Assembly (NCBI GenBank): GCA_014730235.1
Contig: WJIO01000073.1
Coordinates: 1 to 10,851, forward strand
Direction: 5' to 3'
DNA: 10,851 bases
From: Candidatus Poribacteria bacterium
GTDB taxonomy: Bacteria; Poribacteria; DTPJ01; WJIO01
In this document: positions 1-6,663 of the stretch, piece by piece
Numbering within the stretch: position 1 is the first letter of the stretch
Layout of the letters: each line of letters begins with the position of its first letter
Program-made: the position numbers and the translations under genes
The notes under the pieces: generated by a model
The model's input: the letters and a program-made list of their open reading frames with translations, nothing else
Databases searched by the model: none
Told to the model about the DNA's origin: nothing

Positions 1-1
1 A

Positions 2-496
2 GTTAAAGCAGGCGAATCTACCGCCGATGGTAAAGTCTGGGCAGCATGGGCCAGATTATATGAACCTATGGCCCTTATCAACGCCGCCGATTTTAACTCG
101 TTTTTCTTCAGATTAAGCGCCGATGGTGAAAACTGGACTCCCGAAACCAGAGGTGACACAAGTCTAAGATGGAACGATCCACCCGATATCTTTCCTGCCA
201 GTGTAAACAACGTGGATATACTTCTTACCGATGTGGGAGAACGCCTTCCCTGGTTCTGGCAGCAGCATAGATCCAACGGTCAAAGCTCAATTGACCCACC
301 GCTGGTTGTAGGTGATAATTACCTTGAGATCGGTATCCGGGAATCTGACGCCAATGATTATCCCAGGATTGATGTGGTATGCCTTAGAAATGACGGAGGT
401 AAGCCCTCTGACGCAGAAGTGCCTCTCTATATTACTTCAGTTGAACCAACGGGAAAATTATCCACTACCTGGAGCAAGATAAAAGCTCTTCACTAA
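2..496 (+). CDS. C-terminal part of an unrecognised protein (5' end outside window)
   Basis: The reading frame is open from the first complete codon at base 2 and ends with TAA at 494-496, giving 164 residues of a longer protein. An ATG at base 68 is in frame, but the open, similar-looking sequence before it argues that it is internal. The fragment is soluble-looking, rich in Asp, Trp, Asn and Pro, and has no membrane segment. Its composition (for example LRWNDPPDIFPASVN, then LPWFWQQHRSNG) suggests a beta-rich extracellular or carbohydrate-related domain, but I recognise no family. The final residues, GKLSTTWSKIKALH, form a basic tail of a kind I associate loosely with hypothetical proteins of candidate phyla such as Poribacteria; this is memory, not a search result. 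A strong hairpin terminator follows 17 bases after the stop, so this gene ends its transcription unit. Confidence 0.75.
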   Translation, partial: VKAGESTADGKVWAAWARLYEPMALINAADFNSFFFRLSADGENWTPETRGDTSLRWNDPPDIFPASVNNVDILLTDVGERLPWFWQQHRSNGQSSIDPPLVVGDNYLEIGIRESDANDYPRIDVVCLRNDGGKPSDAEVPLYITSVEPTGKLSTTWSKIKALH

Positions 497-513
497 ACTG
501 CATGTATTATGAT

Positions 514-553
514 AAAATAAAAGGGTAAGTGATTTCACTTACCCTTTTATTTT
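514..553. terminator. Perfect 19-bp inverted repeat, probable bidirectional intrinsic terminator
   Basis: The left arm at 514-532 (AAAATAAAAGGGTAAGTGA) is the exact reverse complement of 535-553, with two bases between them. The top of the stem probably opens into a 4-6 base loop. The stem ends in an A-rich run on the left and a T-rich run on the right (TTTTATTTT), so it looks like a rho-independent terminator on either strand. It lies 17 bases past the stop of the left-edge gene. No minus-strand gene is seen entering from the right, so its main use is to end that plus-strand gene. Confidence 0.85.
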
Positions 554-623
554 GCAGAGATGCGATCGCTAAGAATAACACTAAATCCGAAAGAGGAAGA
601 ATTCTCTTGATAATGCTTGAAAG

Positions 624-1226
624 TTGGTGAAAAAATTGGGCGGATCATATTATTCCAGCCAGAAAAAGATGGATGAAAAAGTCCGTCAGATACAGGATTA
701 CGTCAGGCAGATAGAACAAAGGGAGCAGAGAAAGTTTGAGAATGCAACAATGCCTGCCGATCTGTGGGTTGAAAGCGGCTTAAGGGAAGGTGGCATACTT
801 ATAATTCATCCAAACGAAAGAATCCGCAGAAGACTTATAAGAAGCCTTGAAAGACAGAGACACCAGGTAACAGCGGTGGATCATGATGAACGCGCTCTCA
901 GACTTTTGAGAAAATTCAATTATAATGCAATAATATTACAATGGGGTATATTCCGGAGGAGTAGCGATCTGGTATCATTACTGCGAAAAGCTTTTCCCAA
1001 TACAAAAATCATAATTACATCTCCTAAATTTGCGTGGCTTTCTGAAAGTTCGGAAGGTGCGGAACTGGGACTTGATGCCCTTCAGGCTGGAGCTTATTCT
1101 TATATACCAAATAAATATATTGAAAGAAATGCCGCAACATGCTTAGAAACTGCGCTTTCGTCACCAGAAAAAGCCTGTCCTGTTTTATTGACTGGTCGCT
1201 CATGCCAATTTCAGTGCATAAGATGA
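624..1226 (+). CDS. Degenerate receiver-domain (pseudo-receiver) protein, stand-alone
   Basis: About 200 residues. Residues 12-40 are charged and heptad-like, probably a short coiled coil. Residues 57-180 look like a response-regulator receiver fold: a hydrophobic first strand (ILIIHPNE), an amphipathic helix, a third strand (NAIILQWG), a fourth strand (KIIITS) and a fifth strand followed by YIPNK. The residues needed for phosphotransfer are not conserved. The acidic pair after strand 1 is His-Pro, and the acceptor Asp after strand 3 is Gln106. The Ser after strand 4 remains. No output domain follows, and no partner kinase is in the window. The start is unclear: TTG at 624 and GTG at 627 are adjacent, neither with a good ribosome binding site. 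The preceding in-frame TGA at 618-620 limits extension, and ATG at 669 is an alternative. Likely a phosphorylation-independent protein-interaction module; the function is unknown. Confidence 0.65.
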   Translation: MVKKLGGSYYSSQKKMDEKVRQIQDYVRQIEQREQRKFENATMPADLWVESGLREGGILIIHPNERIRRRLIRSLERQRHQVTAVDHDERALRLLRKFNYNAIILQWGIFRRSSDLVSLLRKAFPNTKIIITSPKFAWLSESSEGAELGLDALQAGAYSYIPNKYIERNAATCLETALSSPEKACPVLLTGRSCQFQCIR

Positions 1227-1239
1227 TTTTTGGTTTAAA

Positions 1240-1400
1240 ATAAATAGGGCCGCCCCCTCAATTTGGTGTGGAGAAGACGGCCGTTTCTTGTAGCTGGCAT
1301 CTGGTCTGAAATCTCTGGAGGTGAGCCGCCGTCTATTAAGGTGAAAACTGATCTTAAGCAAGATTCAGTTGAAACATAGAATTTTATTAATTTATGTTTC
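1240..1400 (+). promoter_or_regulatory. Stacked inverted repeats, candidate structured RNA or leader
   Basis: This is the first half of a 380-base gap without a convincing gene. Visible pairings are: GGCCG 1248-1252 with CGGCC 1278-1282; AGACGGC 1275-1281 with GCCGTCT 1328-1334, which uses the same central bases and so excludes the first; a nested GGCATCT 1297-1303 with AGGTG(A)GCC; AACTGATCTT 1346-1355 with AAGAT(T)CAGTT 1360-1370; and GAAACATA 1371-1378 with TATGTTTC 1393-1400, with an inner AATT/AATT pair. Two mutually exclusive GC-rich pairings followed by further hairpins is the pattern of a switching leader. It matches no riboswitch consensus I can recall. It could instead be a small RNA or chance palindromes. 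Bases 1400-1500 show nothing I can interpret. Confidence 0.35.
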
Positions 1401-1507
1401 TGACGACGATAAATTATGTAAGGTTGCAGGAAGTAAGTAGCAACTGGTATGATTTAGCTGTTTTGTTGAATTCACCATTGTTAGTCGTGAATACTCCATG
1501 TAACCGG

Positions 1508-1526
1508 TCATTTTTCTGAAAAATGA
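1508..1526 (+). repeat. 8-bp hairpin upstream of MFS gene
   Basis: TCATTTTT and AAAAATGA are exact reverse complements separated by CTG. The downstream bases are T-rich but broken by A, so this is at best a weak terminator or attenuator and may simply be an AT-rich palindrome. Confidence 0.4.
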
Positions 1527-1542
1527 TTATATTTTATTATTT

Positions 1543-1569
1543 CTAATTCCTTGTTTTGGTTGGAATTAG
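1543..1569 (+). promoter_or_regulatory. 8-bp inverted repeat, possible operator or hairpin before MFS gene
   Basis: CTAATTCC at 1543-1550 pairs exactly with GGAATTAG at 1562-1569 around an 11-base T/G-rich spacer. It sits 36 bases before the MFS start codon, a suitable place for a repressor site overlapping the promoter or for a 5'-leader hairpin. I cannot place a convincing promoter here; TATTTA at 1573-1578 is the only -10-like string. Confidence 0.4.
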
Positions 1570-1593
1570 GGATATTTAGTAAAAAATAAATCT

Positions 1594-1600
1594 AAGGAGG
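1594..1600 (+). promoter_or_regulatory. Strong ribosome binding site that sets the MFS start
   Basis: AAGGAGG is complementary to the 16S 3' end. It lies 5 bases before GTG at 1606 but only 2 bases before the adjacent TTG at 1603, so GTG 1606 is the preferred start. Confidence 0.8.
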
Positions 1601-1605
1601 TATTG

Positions 1606-2763
1606 GTGGCTAGCAAATCAGACAAAACAAGCCTTATTATTCTATCTCTGGCTCATGGGGTCACCGACCTTTACGCAAATTTCCTTCCCGCTTTACTACC
1701 TGTATTTGAAAATAAATTTAATTTATCCAAAACATTGATAGGTGTGCTTATATTTGTTGTAAGCACATCCGGATCATTGAGTCAGGTTGTTTACGGTTAT
1801 CTTGGCGACAGATGGGGTAAAAGGCTGTTTCTGGTTCCCGGAACTGCCGTTGCGGCGATTTTCATGAGCTTTATGCCCCTTTCACCTAATTTCTGGATAT
1901 TGCTGGTTTTACTCATTATTGGCGGTTCAGGAGTTTCAGCTTTTCATCCTCATGCAGCCACTTCTGCTGGCGACCTGGCCAAAAGCCGACGAGGATTAAG
2001 TCTCTCTATATTTATGACGGGGGGAACTATTGGTTTTGCTGCCGGTCCTTTGGTTGCTGCTACTCTTATGTCCTCATTTGGACATTCCTGGATTCCTTTT
2101 TTTAGCATTTTCGGAATAGTTACATCTTTGCTGCTATACAAATATGCTGTTCCTGAAGAAAAGGGTAATAGAAAGAAAATGTCTATCGACGTATGGGCGG
2201 TGATTAAACCTCAATTCAAGGCCTTGTCCATACTTTGTCTTATAGTAATGTTCAGAGCTACTGTCGGTATAGTGTTTACAAATTTTCTCTCCCTTCTTAT
2301 AGAGCAGCGGGGTTTATCCATAATGATAGGCGGAAGCGTAATTTTTCTTTTCCTTCTTTCCATTGGTTTTGGCACACTACTTGGTGGTTATTTGTCCGAT
2401 ATATACAGCAGAAAACGTTTGCTTATTATTTCTCTGCTAATGTCTACCCCGCTTCTACTTTTGTTAATACATTCCAGCGGCGTAATTATGGCTGTTTTGC
2501 TTGTTGCATCCGGTTTGGCTCTGGGGTTGCCTAATCCTGTCCCGCTTTCTATGGCCCAGGAGCTTATTCCAGAAGGAGCCAGTACCGCATCATCTTTGAT
2601 GATGGGTTTCAGTTGGGGTTTAGCCGGTATACTGGCCCTGCTTTTTGGTATTATTGCCGATGCCTTTGGCGGTGATGTGGTTCCGGCCATGAGCATAGCC
2701 AGTTTACTTCCTATTGCTGCTGCTCTGTTTGCAGCAGCAATGAAAAGTAAAAGGGAAATTTGA
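1606..2763 (+). CDS. Major facilitator superfamily transporter, Fsr (fosmidomycin-resistance) type
   Basis: 385 residues, the usual length for a 12-helix MFS carrier of the inner membrane. Almost the whole protein is hydrophobic helices separated by short loops. Loop 2-3 carries the MFS motif A as GYLGDRWGKR (about residues 64-73), with a weaker copy, GGYLSDIYSRKR, in the second half. The stretch GVSAFHPHAA (about 109-118) and the following GLSLSIFMTGGTIGFAAGPL resemble the signature of the Fsr subgroup. Members of that family export fosmidomycin and other small molecules, but many are of unknown substrate, so the real cargo here cannot be inferred. GTG start chosen from the ribosome binding site. 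The gene stands alone between a structured upstream region and the next gene's promoter, which begins 10 bases after its stop. No clear terminator follows. Confidence 0.85.
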   Translation: MASKSDKTSLIILSLAHGVTDLYANFLPALLPVFENKFNLSKTLIGVLIFVVSTSGSLSQVVYGYLGDRWGKRLFLVPGTAVAAIFMSFMPLSPNFWILLVLLIIGGSGVSAFHPHAATSAGDLAKSRRGLSLSIFMTGGTIGFAAGPLVAATLMSSFGHSWIPFFSIFGIVTSLLLYKYAVPEEKGNRKKMSIDVWAVIKPQFKALSILCLIVMFRATVGIVFTNFLSLLIEQRGLSIMIGGSVIFLFLLSIGFGTLLGGYLSDIYSRKRLLIISLLMSTPLLLLLIHSSGVIMAVLLVASGLALGLPNPVPLSMAQELIPEGASTASSLMMGFSWGLAGILALLFGIIADAFGGDVVPAMSIASLLPIAAALFAAAMKSKREI

Positions 2764-2779
2764 TGTCAATTTTTGACAT
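2763..2779. promoter_or_regulatory. 17-bp palindrome overlapping a -35 box, candidate operator
   Basis: ATGTCAA (2763-2769) and TTGACAT (2773-2779) are exact reverse complements around TTT. The right arm contains the TTGACA -35 box of the downstream promoter, so a dimeric regulator bound here would compete with RNA polymerase. The left arm starts on the last base of the MFS stop codon. Alternatively the similarity to a palindrome is chance, as the -35 box fixes six of the seven positions in one arm. Confidence 0.4.
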
Positions 2780-2801
2780 AGCTTTGGATTTGTGATATAT
2801 T
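2773..2801 (+). promoter_or_regulatory. Near-consensus sigma70-type promoter with extended -10
   Basis: TTGACA at 2773-2778, a spacer of exactly 17 bases, then TATATT at 2796-2801. TGA precedes the -10 box, forming an extended -10 (TGn). The predicted start is near 2808, giving a leader of about 55 bases before the LysM-YjbH gene. This is the best promoter in the window. Confidence 0.8.
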
Positions 2802-2861
2802 TTACTGTAAGAAAATACATTTTTTGCGCTTTAACTTGCTTAATACAGAGGTATCCAATCC

Positions 2862-4922
2862 ATGAATAAAATTATAAATACAATAACTATAATACTTCTT
2901 CTGGCATTTCCCCTCATGGCTCAGGAAAAGGGTGAAAATAAAGACATATATGAAGTCTCTTATGTATTGCACACAGTCCAAAAGGATCAAACTCTATGGC
3001 GAATTGCCTCAATTCATTATAAAAAAGGCAATCTGTCTGAGATTATAGCGAATTTCAATGATATTAAGGATGTGACGGATATTGAAATAGGCACAGACCT
3101 GAAAATACCCCAGCTAGAATTCTATAGAGTCCAGAAGGATGATACCCTTGAATCAATATCAGAAAAGTTTTTTAAAAGCAAAGACAATGTTGAATATATC
3201 ACCAGATTTAATAAAATATCAGGATCTGGCACATTGAAAATTGGTCAGAAGCTAAATATACCTGTATTGGTCAGGAAAAAAGTTGCTGAAGTTGAAGAGG
3301 CTGAAAAAGAAGAAGAAGCTACTGAAATATTGAAGGATTTGAAAAAGAAAGAAGAAAAACAAAAAAATGAAATTAAAGTTGATAAAGTTGAAAGTGAACA
3401 GGAAACACTTTCTGAGATACCAGAAGAAGAAAAAATAGAAGAACCTGATGTAAGTATTAAAGAAGAGGTAAAACCGGATATTGATACTAGGATAATTAAG
3501 CAAGAGTCTGAAAAAGATAAACCCCAGATCAAAGACCTTGAGACAGTTAAAACTGAAGTAAAATCCGAAAATACAATTACAGAACCAGAGATCAAAGGGG
3601 CACAGAAAGAAGTAGATATTGAGACTGAACCGGAAATAAAACAGGAAAATATTGAAAATACTGAAGAACCGGAATTAGGGATTGTAAAAAATCCAAAACC
3701 AATTGGTAAAGATGTTAAGAATATTATTAGTGAAATGCCAAAGGGCAAAACCCTCGCCCAACAGCGCATTGAAGGATATTTGAAGGAAAGTGAAATCGCA
3801 CCAACTCTCGCAGAACATGGTTTTGAAAACGTCTCTGTAGCTTCTGAGGGTGATTTTATTTCCATAACTTACGAAAACAGGATTTACCGGCATGAGACAA
3901 AAGCCATAGAGGAAGTTTTAAATATTTCCGCTCCTTTTATAGACAAACAGAAGAATATTCTGATAATACCTCAAAATCGAGGAATTCCTCTGGTGTCCGT
4001 AATAAAAAGTACAGTATCACCTCCATTATACACAATTGCCAGTAAAAACAAGTCTAATTCTCCGGGATTTACGGCTTCCATTGAAACCCACACTGAATCT
4101 ATGAAAAAATACGGTAATCCAAAGCTAAATTCCCCTGCATTTATGCTGGATATTACCATAGAACCACAGTTTAAAGCACATTTTGGCAGTCATCGCGAAT
4201 CAATCGCCACCCAATTTAATCTTGCCCCTACAGCCGATCTTAATCTATGGAAGGGAATGTCCATTCTTGGTCAGATGATAATACCCATACAAAATGAGTT
4301 TGGTGAGGAAGATGATTACTGGAGACCGGGAATCCTCGCTGCTAACCAGATCCTGCGTCTGCCTTTTAAGACTTTTGTATCTACAACAGCAGGCTATTTC
4401 ACAGAAAATCGCTATGGTATTGATATGGAGATCAGAAAATACTTTTTTAATGGTTCTCTGTATCTGGGCGCAGATGGCGGATATACCGGATATGCTTCAT
4501 ACTTTAAGGGTAACTGGCAGTGGGAAGATGTAGATTTGCTAACTGGTACAGCAAACGCAGGATTTCGATTGTCTCCTTTTGATTTAGTTCTGACAGCAAA
4601 ATATGGAAAATATCTGGAAGCTGATACAGGATGGCGTTTTGAAATGCTCCGTCAGTTTGGGGAACTGGATCTGGGTTTTTTTGCCATCAAGACCGATATA
4701 GGCTTTAACGGCGGTTTTACTATATCTATACCTTTATTTCCACCCAGATACATACCTACCGGGCCCATCCGATTCGGCCCATCCAAGAATTTTTCATGGG
4801 AATATCGCTACAGAAGAACAACAAAAGAGGCTATAGAATATAAAACAGGTAATAGCATTGACAATTTTATAGAACACCTTAATCCAGCTTATGTGGAAAA
4901 TCAGCTAAAAGATTATCAATAA
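2862..4922 (+). CDS. Secreted LysM-domain protein with C-terminal YjbH-like (DUF940) outer-membrane barrel
   Basis: 686 residues. A cleavable signal peptide occupies about 1-20 (basic start, hydrophobic run, then MAQ-E). Two LysM-type domains follow, about 36-84 (VQKDQTLWRIAS... IGTDLKIP) and 88-135 (VQKDDTLESISEKF... IGQKLNIP); LysM binds peptidoglycan or chitin-like glycans. Residues 138-290 are a Glu/Lys/Pro-rich, probably disordered linker with EPEIK copies. From about 300 the sequence resembles YjbH/DUF940: an E-HGFENVSV...YENRIYRHE segment, then a long beta-rich region with aromatic-glycine strands (GADGGYTGYASYFKG) and a GGFTISIPLFPPRY segment near 617-630. YjbH belongs to exopolysaccharide operons in proteobacteria, but no yjbEFG partners are present here. 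The likely location is the outer membrane with the LysM part in the periplasm. ATG has CAGAGG 10 bases upstream. The barrel call is by motif recall only. Confidence 0.8.
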   Translation: MNKIINTITIILLLAFPLMAQEKGENKDIYEVSYVLHTVQKDQTLWRIASIHYKKGNLSEIIANFNDIKDVTDIEIGTDLKIPQLEFYRVQKDDTLESISEKFFKSKDNVEYITRFNKISGSGTLKIGQKLNIPVLVRKKVAEVEEAEKEEEATEILKDLKKKEEKQKNEIKVDKVESEQETLSEIPEEEKIEEPDVSIKEEVKPDIDTRIIKQESEKDKPQIKDLETVKTEVKSENTITEPEIKGAQKEVDIETEPEIKQENIENTEEPELGIVKNPKPIGKDVKNIISEMPKGKTLAQQRIEGYLKESEIAPTLAEHGFENVSVASEGDFISITYENRIYRHETKAIEEVLNISAPFIDKQKNILIIPQNRGIPLVSVIKSTVSPPLYTIASKNKSNSPGFTASIETHTESMKKYGNPKLNSPAFMLDITIEPQFKAHFGSHRESIATQFNLAPTADLNLWKGMSILGQMIIPIQNEFGEEDDYWRPGILAANQILRLPFKTFVSTTAGYFTENRYGIDMEIRKYFFNGSLYLGADGGYTGYASYFKGNWQWEDVDLLTGTANAGFRLSPFDLVLTAKYGKYLEADTGWRFEMLRQFGELDLGFFAIKTDIGFNGGFTISIPLFPPRYIPTGPIRFGPSKNFSWEYRYRRTTKEAIEYKTGNSIDNFIEHLNPAYVENQLKDYQ

Positions 4923-4926
4923 AGGC

Positions 4927-4955
4927 TTGGACATCTAAAAGATTTATGATATAAT
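4927..4955 (+). promoter_or_regulatory. Sigma70-type promoter with perfect extended -10
   Basis: TTGGAC at 4927-4932, a 17-base spacer, then TATAAT at 4950-4955 preceded by TGA (extended -10). The predicted start near 4962 gives a leader of about 137 bases before the serine-hydrolase gene. The 20 bases at 4941-4960 match 16 of 20 in the promoter of the preceding gene (2787-2806). Confidence 0.75.
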
Positions 4956-4971
4956 AAACTTATGTGAATAT

Positions 4972-5010
4972 ATCACTACGTTTTTAGGCTATGTTTTTAG
5001 TGATTTTTAG
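4972..5010 (+). repeat. Inverted repeat and three short direct repeats in the leader
   Basis: ATCACTA (4972-4978) pairs with TAGTGAT (4998-5004). Within and beyond it, GTTTTTAG occurs at 4980-4987 and 4993-5000, and ATTTTTAG at 5003-5010. These lie just downstream of the predicted transcription start. They could be a leader hairpin, protein-binding repeats or chance in AT-rich DNA. Confidence 0.35.
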
Positions 5011-5099
5011 TAAAATTACTTAAGAATCTGCAATGATCAACCGATCTATATAGCTGAGGGCAAAGTATAATCATTTTTCAGTAGGGGTTTATATTCAAA

Positions 5100-6620
5100 A
5101 TGCTAAGAATAGTCAAAAATACTAGGATTTTAAGGTATTTGGCTTTGCTGGTGTTAATTACAACCTTAAGTTCCTGGCCCGTCATGGGTAGGGTAAGAAC
5201 CAGCAGTTTCGACGTTTCTTATATATGGACTTCACATCTTGGTAAAGCGCTTATTTGTTTGAAACAGGTTGGATCGGTATTAGATTACAATTCCAGGAGA
5301 AAACTTCGTCTCGTTAGAGAATCTTCTGGTAATTACGGTGCTATATACGATTTAAACGGCGATAAAGCATCGGCTATGGCTGTTTTGCAAAAACACGCAG
5401 AATTACTTAAAAACACTGAGCTGGATTCGGCTTCTGTTGTAGAGGACGCTGGTTATCATGATTTATACAATATTAGCTATGGACTGGGGCCAAATCTGGA
5501 AGTACAGAAAGAAAATTATAAAAAGATTGTCCGTATATTGGGTAGGGAAGTGGGCAGAAATTTAGTGATTCAGAAGACTGCTTATGGAAATTATGCCTTA
5601 ATATACATAAGAAGGGGTGAAGAACAATCAACCAGAAGCGTTGCCCGTAGACATTCTAAATTACTTAGATCAGTCAGGCTTAGGGCTGCCATAATCCGGG
5701 AAAATGTAAACAACGATGTTATATATAGCCAAAGTCTTGGAAATGTTCCTGAAAGCCTTTTAAAAATTCCCATCAAACCGGAAAAAACTATAAGAAAAAC
5801 AAAGGTTGAAAAACCCAGAGTTCAAGCCCCACAGGAAAACCTCAGCCTTCAGGAACAGATCGAAAGATATGTATCAGATCTAAAACGCACAAGAACAATT
5901 TCCCAAAATGATAAATTCTCTTGTTCCGTATACGATTTTACTACTGGAAAGAAAGTAGTATCCATCAACGAAGATATACCACTGCAATGCGCCAGCATGT
6001 TTAAACCCTTTGTGGCTCTTGCCTTCTTTCATCAGGTTAAAAACGGTAATATGATATACGGTCCAAAAAGCAAAGCCAAGATGAAAGCCATGATCCAGCG
6101 CAGTAGAAATACTGAAACAAATTGGGTTATGAGACAGCTTGGTGGGCCAGCTAAAGTGCAGGATATCTTAAAGACTAACTATAGTGGTATATTTACCGAT
6201 ACAATAATTCGTGAGTATATCCCCAAAGGTGGTCAGACTTACCGTAATAAAGCCTCAGCCCACGACTATAGTCGTTTCTTATATGCCATGTGGAATGGCA
6301 ACCTTCCATATTCCATCGAACTGCGCAGATTGATGGCCCTACCAAATAGAGACAGAGTTTGTATGGGTGCAAAACACGTACCCAGTGCAACCCTGGTTTA
6401 CGATAAGACTGGCAGCACAGCATATCTTATCGGTAACATGGCCATTCTTGTAGCAAAAGGGAAAGATGGCAAGCGTTATCCCTACACACTAATCTGTATA
6501 ATACAGAAATCACGAAGGGCATCAAACTATACAGTTTGGAAAAATAAGGCCAGTAATATTATCAGAGAGGTATCAAATAAAGTCTACATTGACATGAAGA
6601 AACGCCATAGACTTATATAA
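5100..6620 (+). CDS. Secreted protein with duplicated SPOR-like repeats and a beta-lactamase-like serine hydrolase domain
   Basis: 506 residues. Residues 8-30 form a signal peptide or N-terminal anchor (basic start, LALLVLITTLSSWPVMG). Two 86-residue repeats follow (about 37-122 and 123-208), matching without gaps: GNYGAIY/GNYALIY, a later His (99/185), LL (102-103/188-189) and V-S-Y/I-S-Y at their starts. They vaguely resemble SPOR domains. After a basic, Pro-containing linker (220-248), residues 250-497 resemble the class A beta-lactamase/penicillin-recognising fold: S299-M-F-K302 as SxxK, S335-R-N337 followed by TETNWVMRQLGG in the place of SDN, and K436-T-G438. No EPELN motif with the deacylating Glu is visible, so efficient penicillin hydrolysis is doubtful. 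A cell-wall peptidase or a penicillin-binding role is as likely; this is inference. ATG has a weak AGGGG about 12 bases upstream. It converges on dnaJ with 43 bases between and no obvious terminator. Confidence 0.8.
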   Translation: MLRIVKNTRILRYLALLVLITTLSSWPVMGRVRTSSFDVSYIWTSHLGKALICLKQVGSVLDYNSRRKLRLVRESSGNYGAIYDLNGDKASAMAVLQKHAELLKNTELDSASVVEDAGYHDLYNISYGLGPNLEVQKENYKKIVRILGREVGRNLVIQKTAYGNYALIYIRRGEEQSTRSVARRHSKLLRSVRLRAAIIRENVNNDVIYSQSLGNVPESLLKIPIKPEKTIRKTKVEKPRVQAPQENLSLQEQIERYVSDLKRTRTISQNDKFSCSVYDFTTGKKVVSINEDIPLQCASMFKPFVALAFFHQVKNGNMIYGPKSKAKMKAMIQRSRNTETNWVMRQLGGPAKVQDILKTNYSGIFTDTIIREYIPKGGQTYRNKASAHDYSRFLYAMWNGNLPYSIELRRLMALPNRDRVCMGAKHVPSATLVYDKTGSTAYLIGNMAILVAKGKDGKRYPYTLICIIQKSRRASNYTVWKNKASNIIREVSNKVYIDMKKRHRLI

Positions 6621-6663
6621 CTATGCAAACCGCAAAATTTGTCGTTCCTGTGAAATTATCGCT

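Noticed and set aside
489-517. Promoter for the pseudo-receiver gene (TTCACT, 17 bases, ATAAAA)
   Set aside because: Both boxes are poor matches and the site runs into the terminator stem, which would stop its transcript.
562-569. GCGATCGC, the cyanobacterial HIP1 octamer
   Set aside because: Only this single copy was noticed in the window; HIP1 is meaningful only when highly repeated, so it says nothing about the organism.
1240-1340. Match to a known riboswitch (ZTP, glycine, cyclic-di-GMP, fluoride) because of CCGCC and GGAG strings
   Set aside because: The conserved core strings of those classes are not present in the right order; only short GC words are shared.
2235-2534. Plus-strand overlapping open frame inside the MFS gene
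   Set aside because: Shadow frame of a clear membrane-protein gene, with atypical composition and no start signal.
3245-3865. 206-codon open frame on the minus strand, rich in Ser and Phe
   Set aside because: It is the antisense of the Glu/Lys-rich linker of the LysM-YjbH gene. GAA/AAA codons read backwards give TTC/TTT and few stops, and there is no ribosome binding site or recognisable domain.
5994-6413. Calling the serine hydrolase a class A beta-lactamase resistance gene
   Set aside because: SxxK and KTG are present, but the SDN Asp is Arg and no EPELN Glu is visible; a wall enzyme or binding protein is equally likely.
6621-6663. Terminator between the convergent serine-hydrolase gene and dnaJ
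   Set aside because: Only a 5-bp AATTT/AAATT pair with a long loop is present and no T-run follows; too weak to call.
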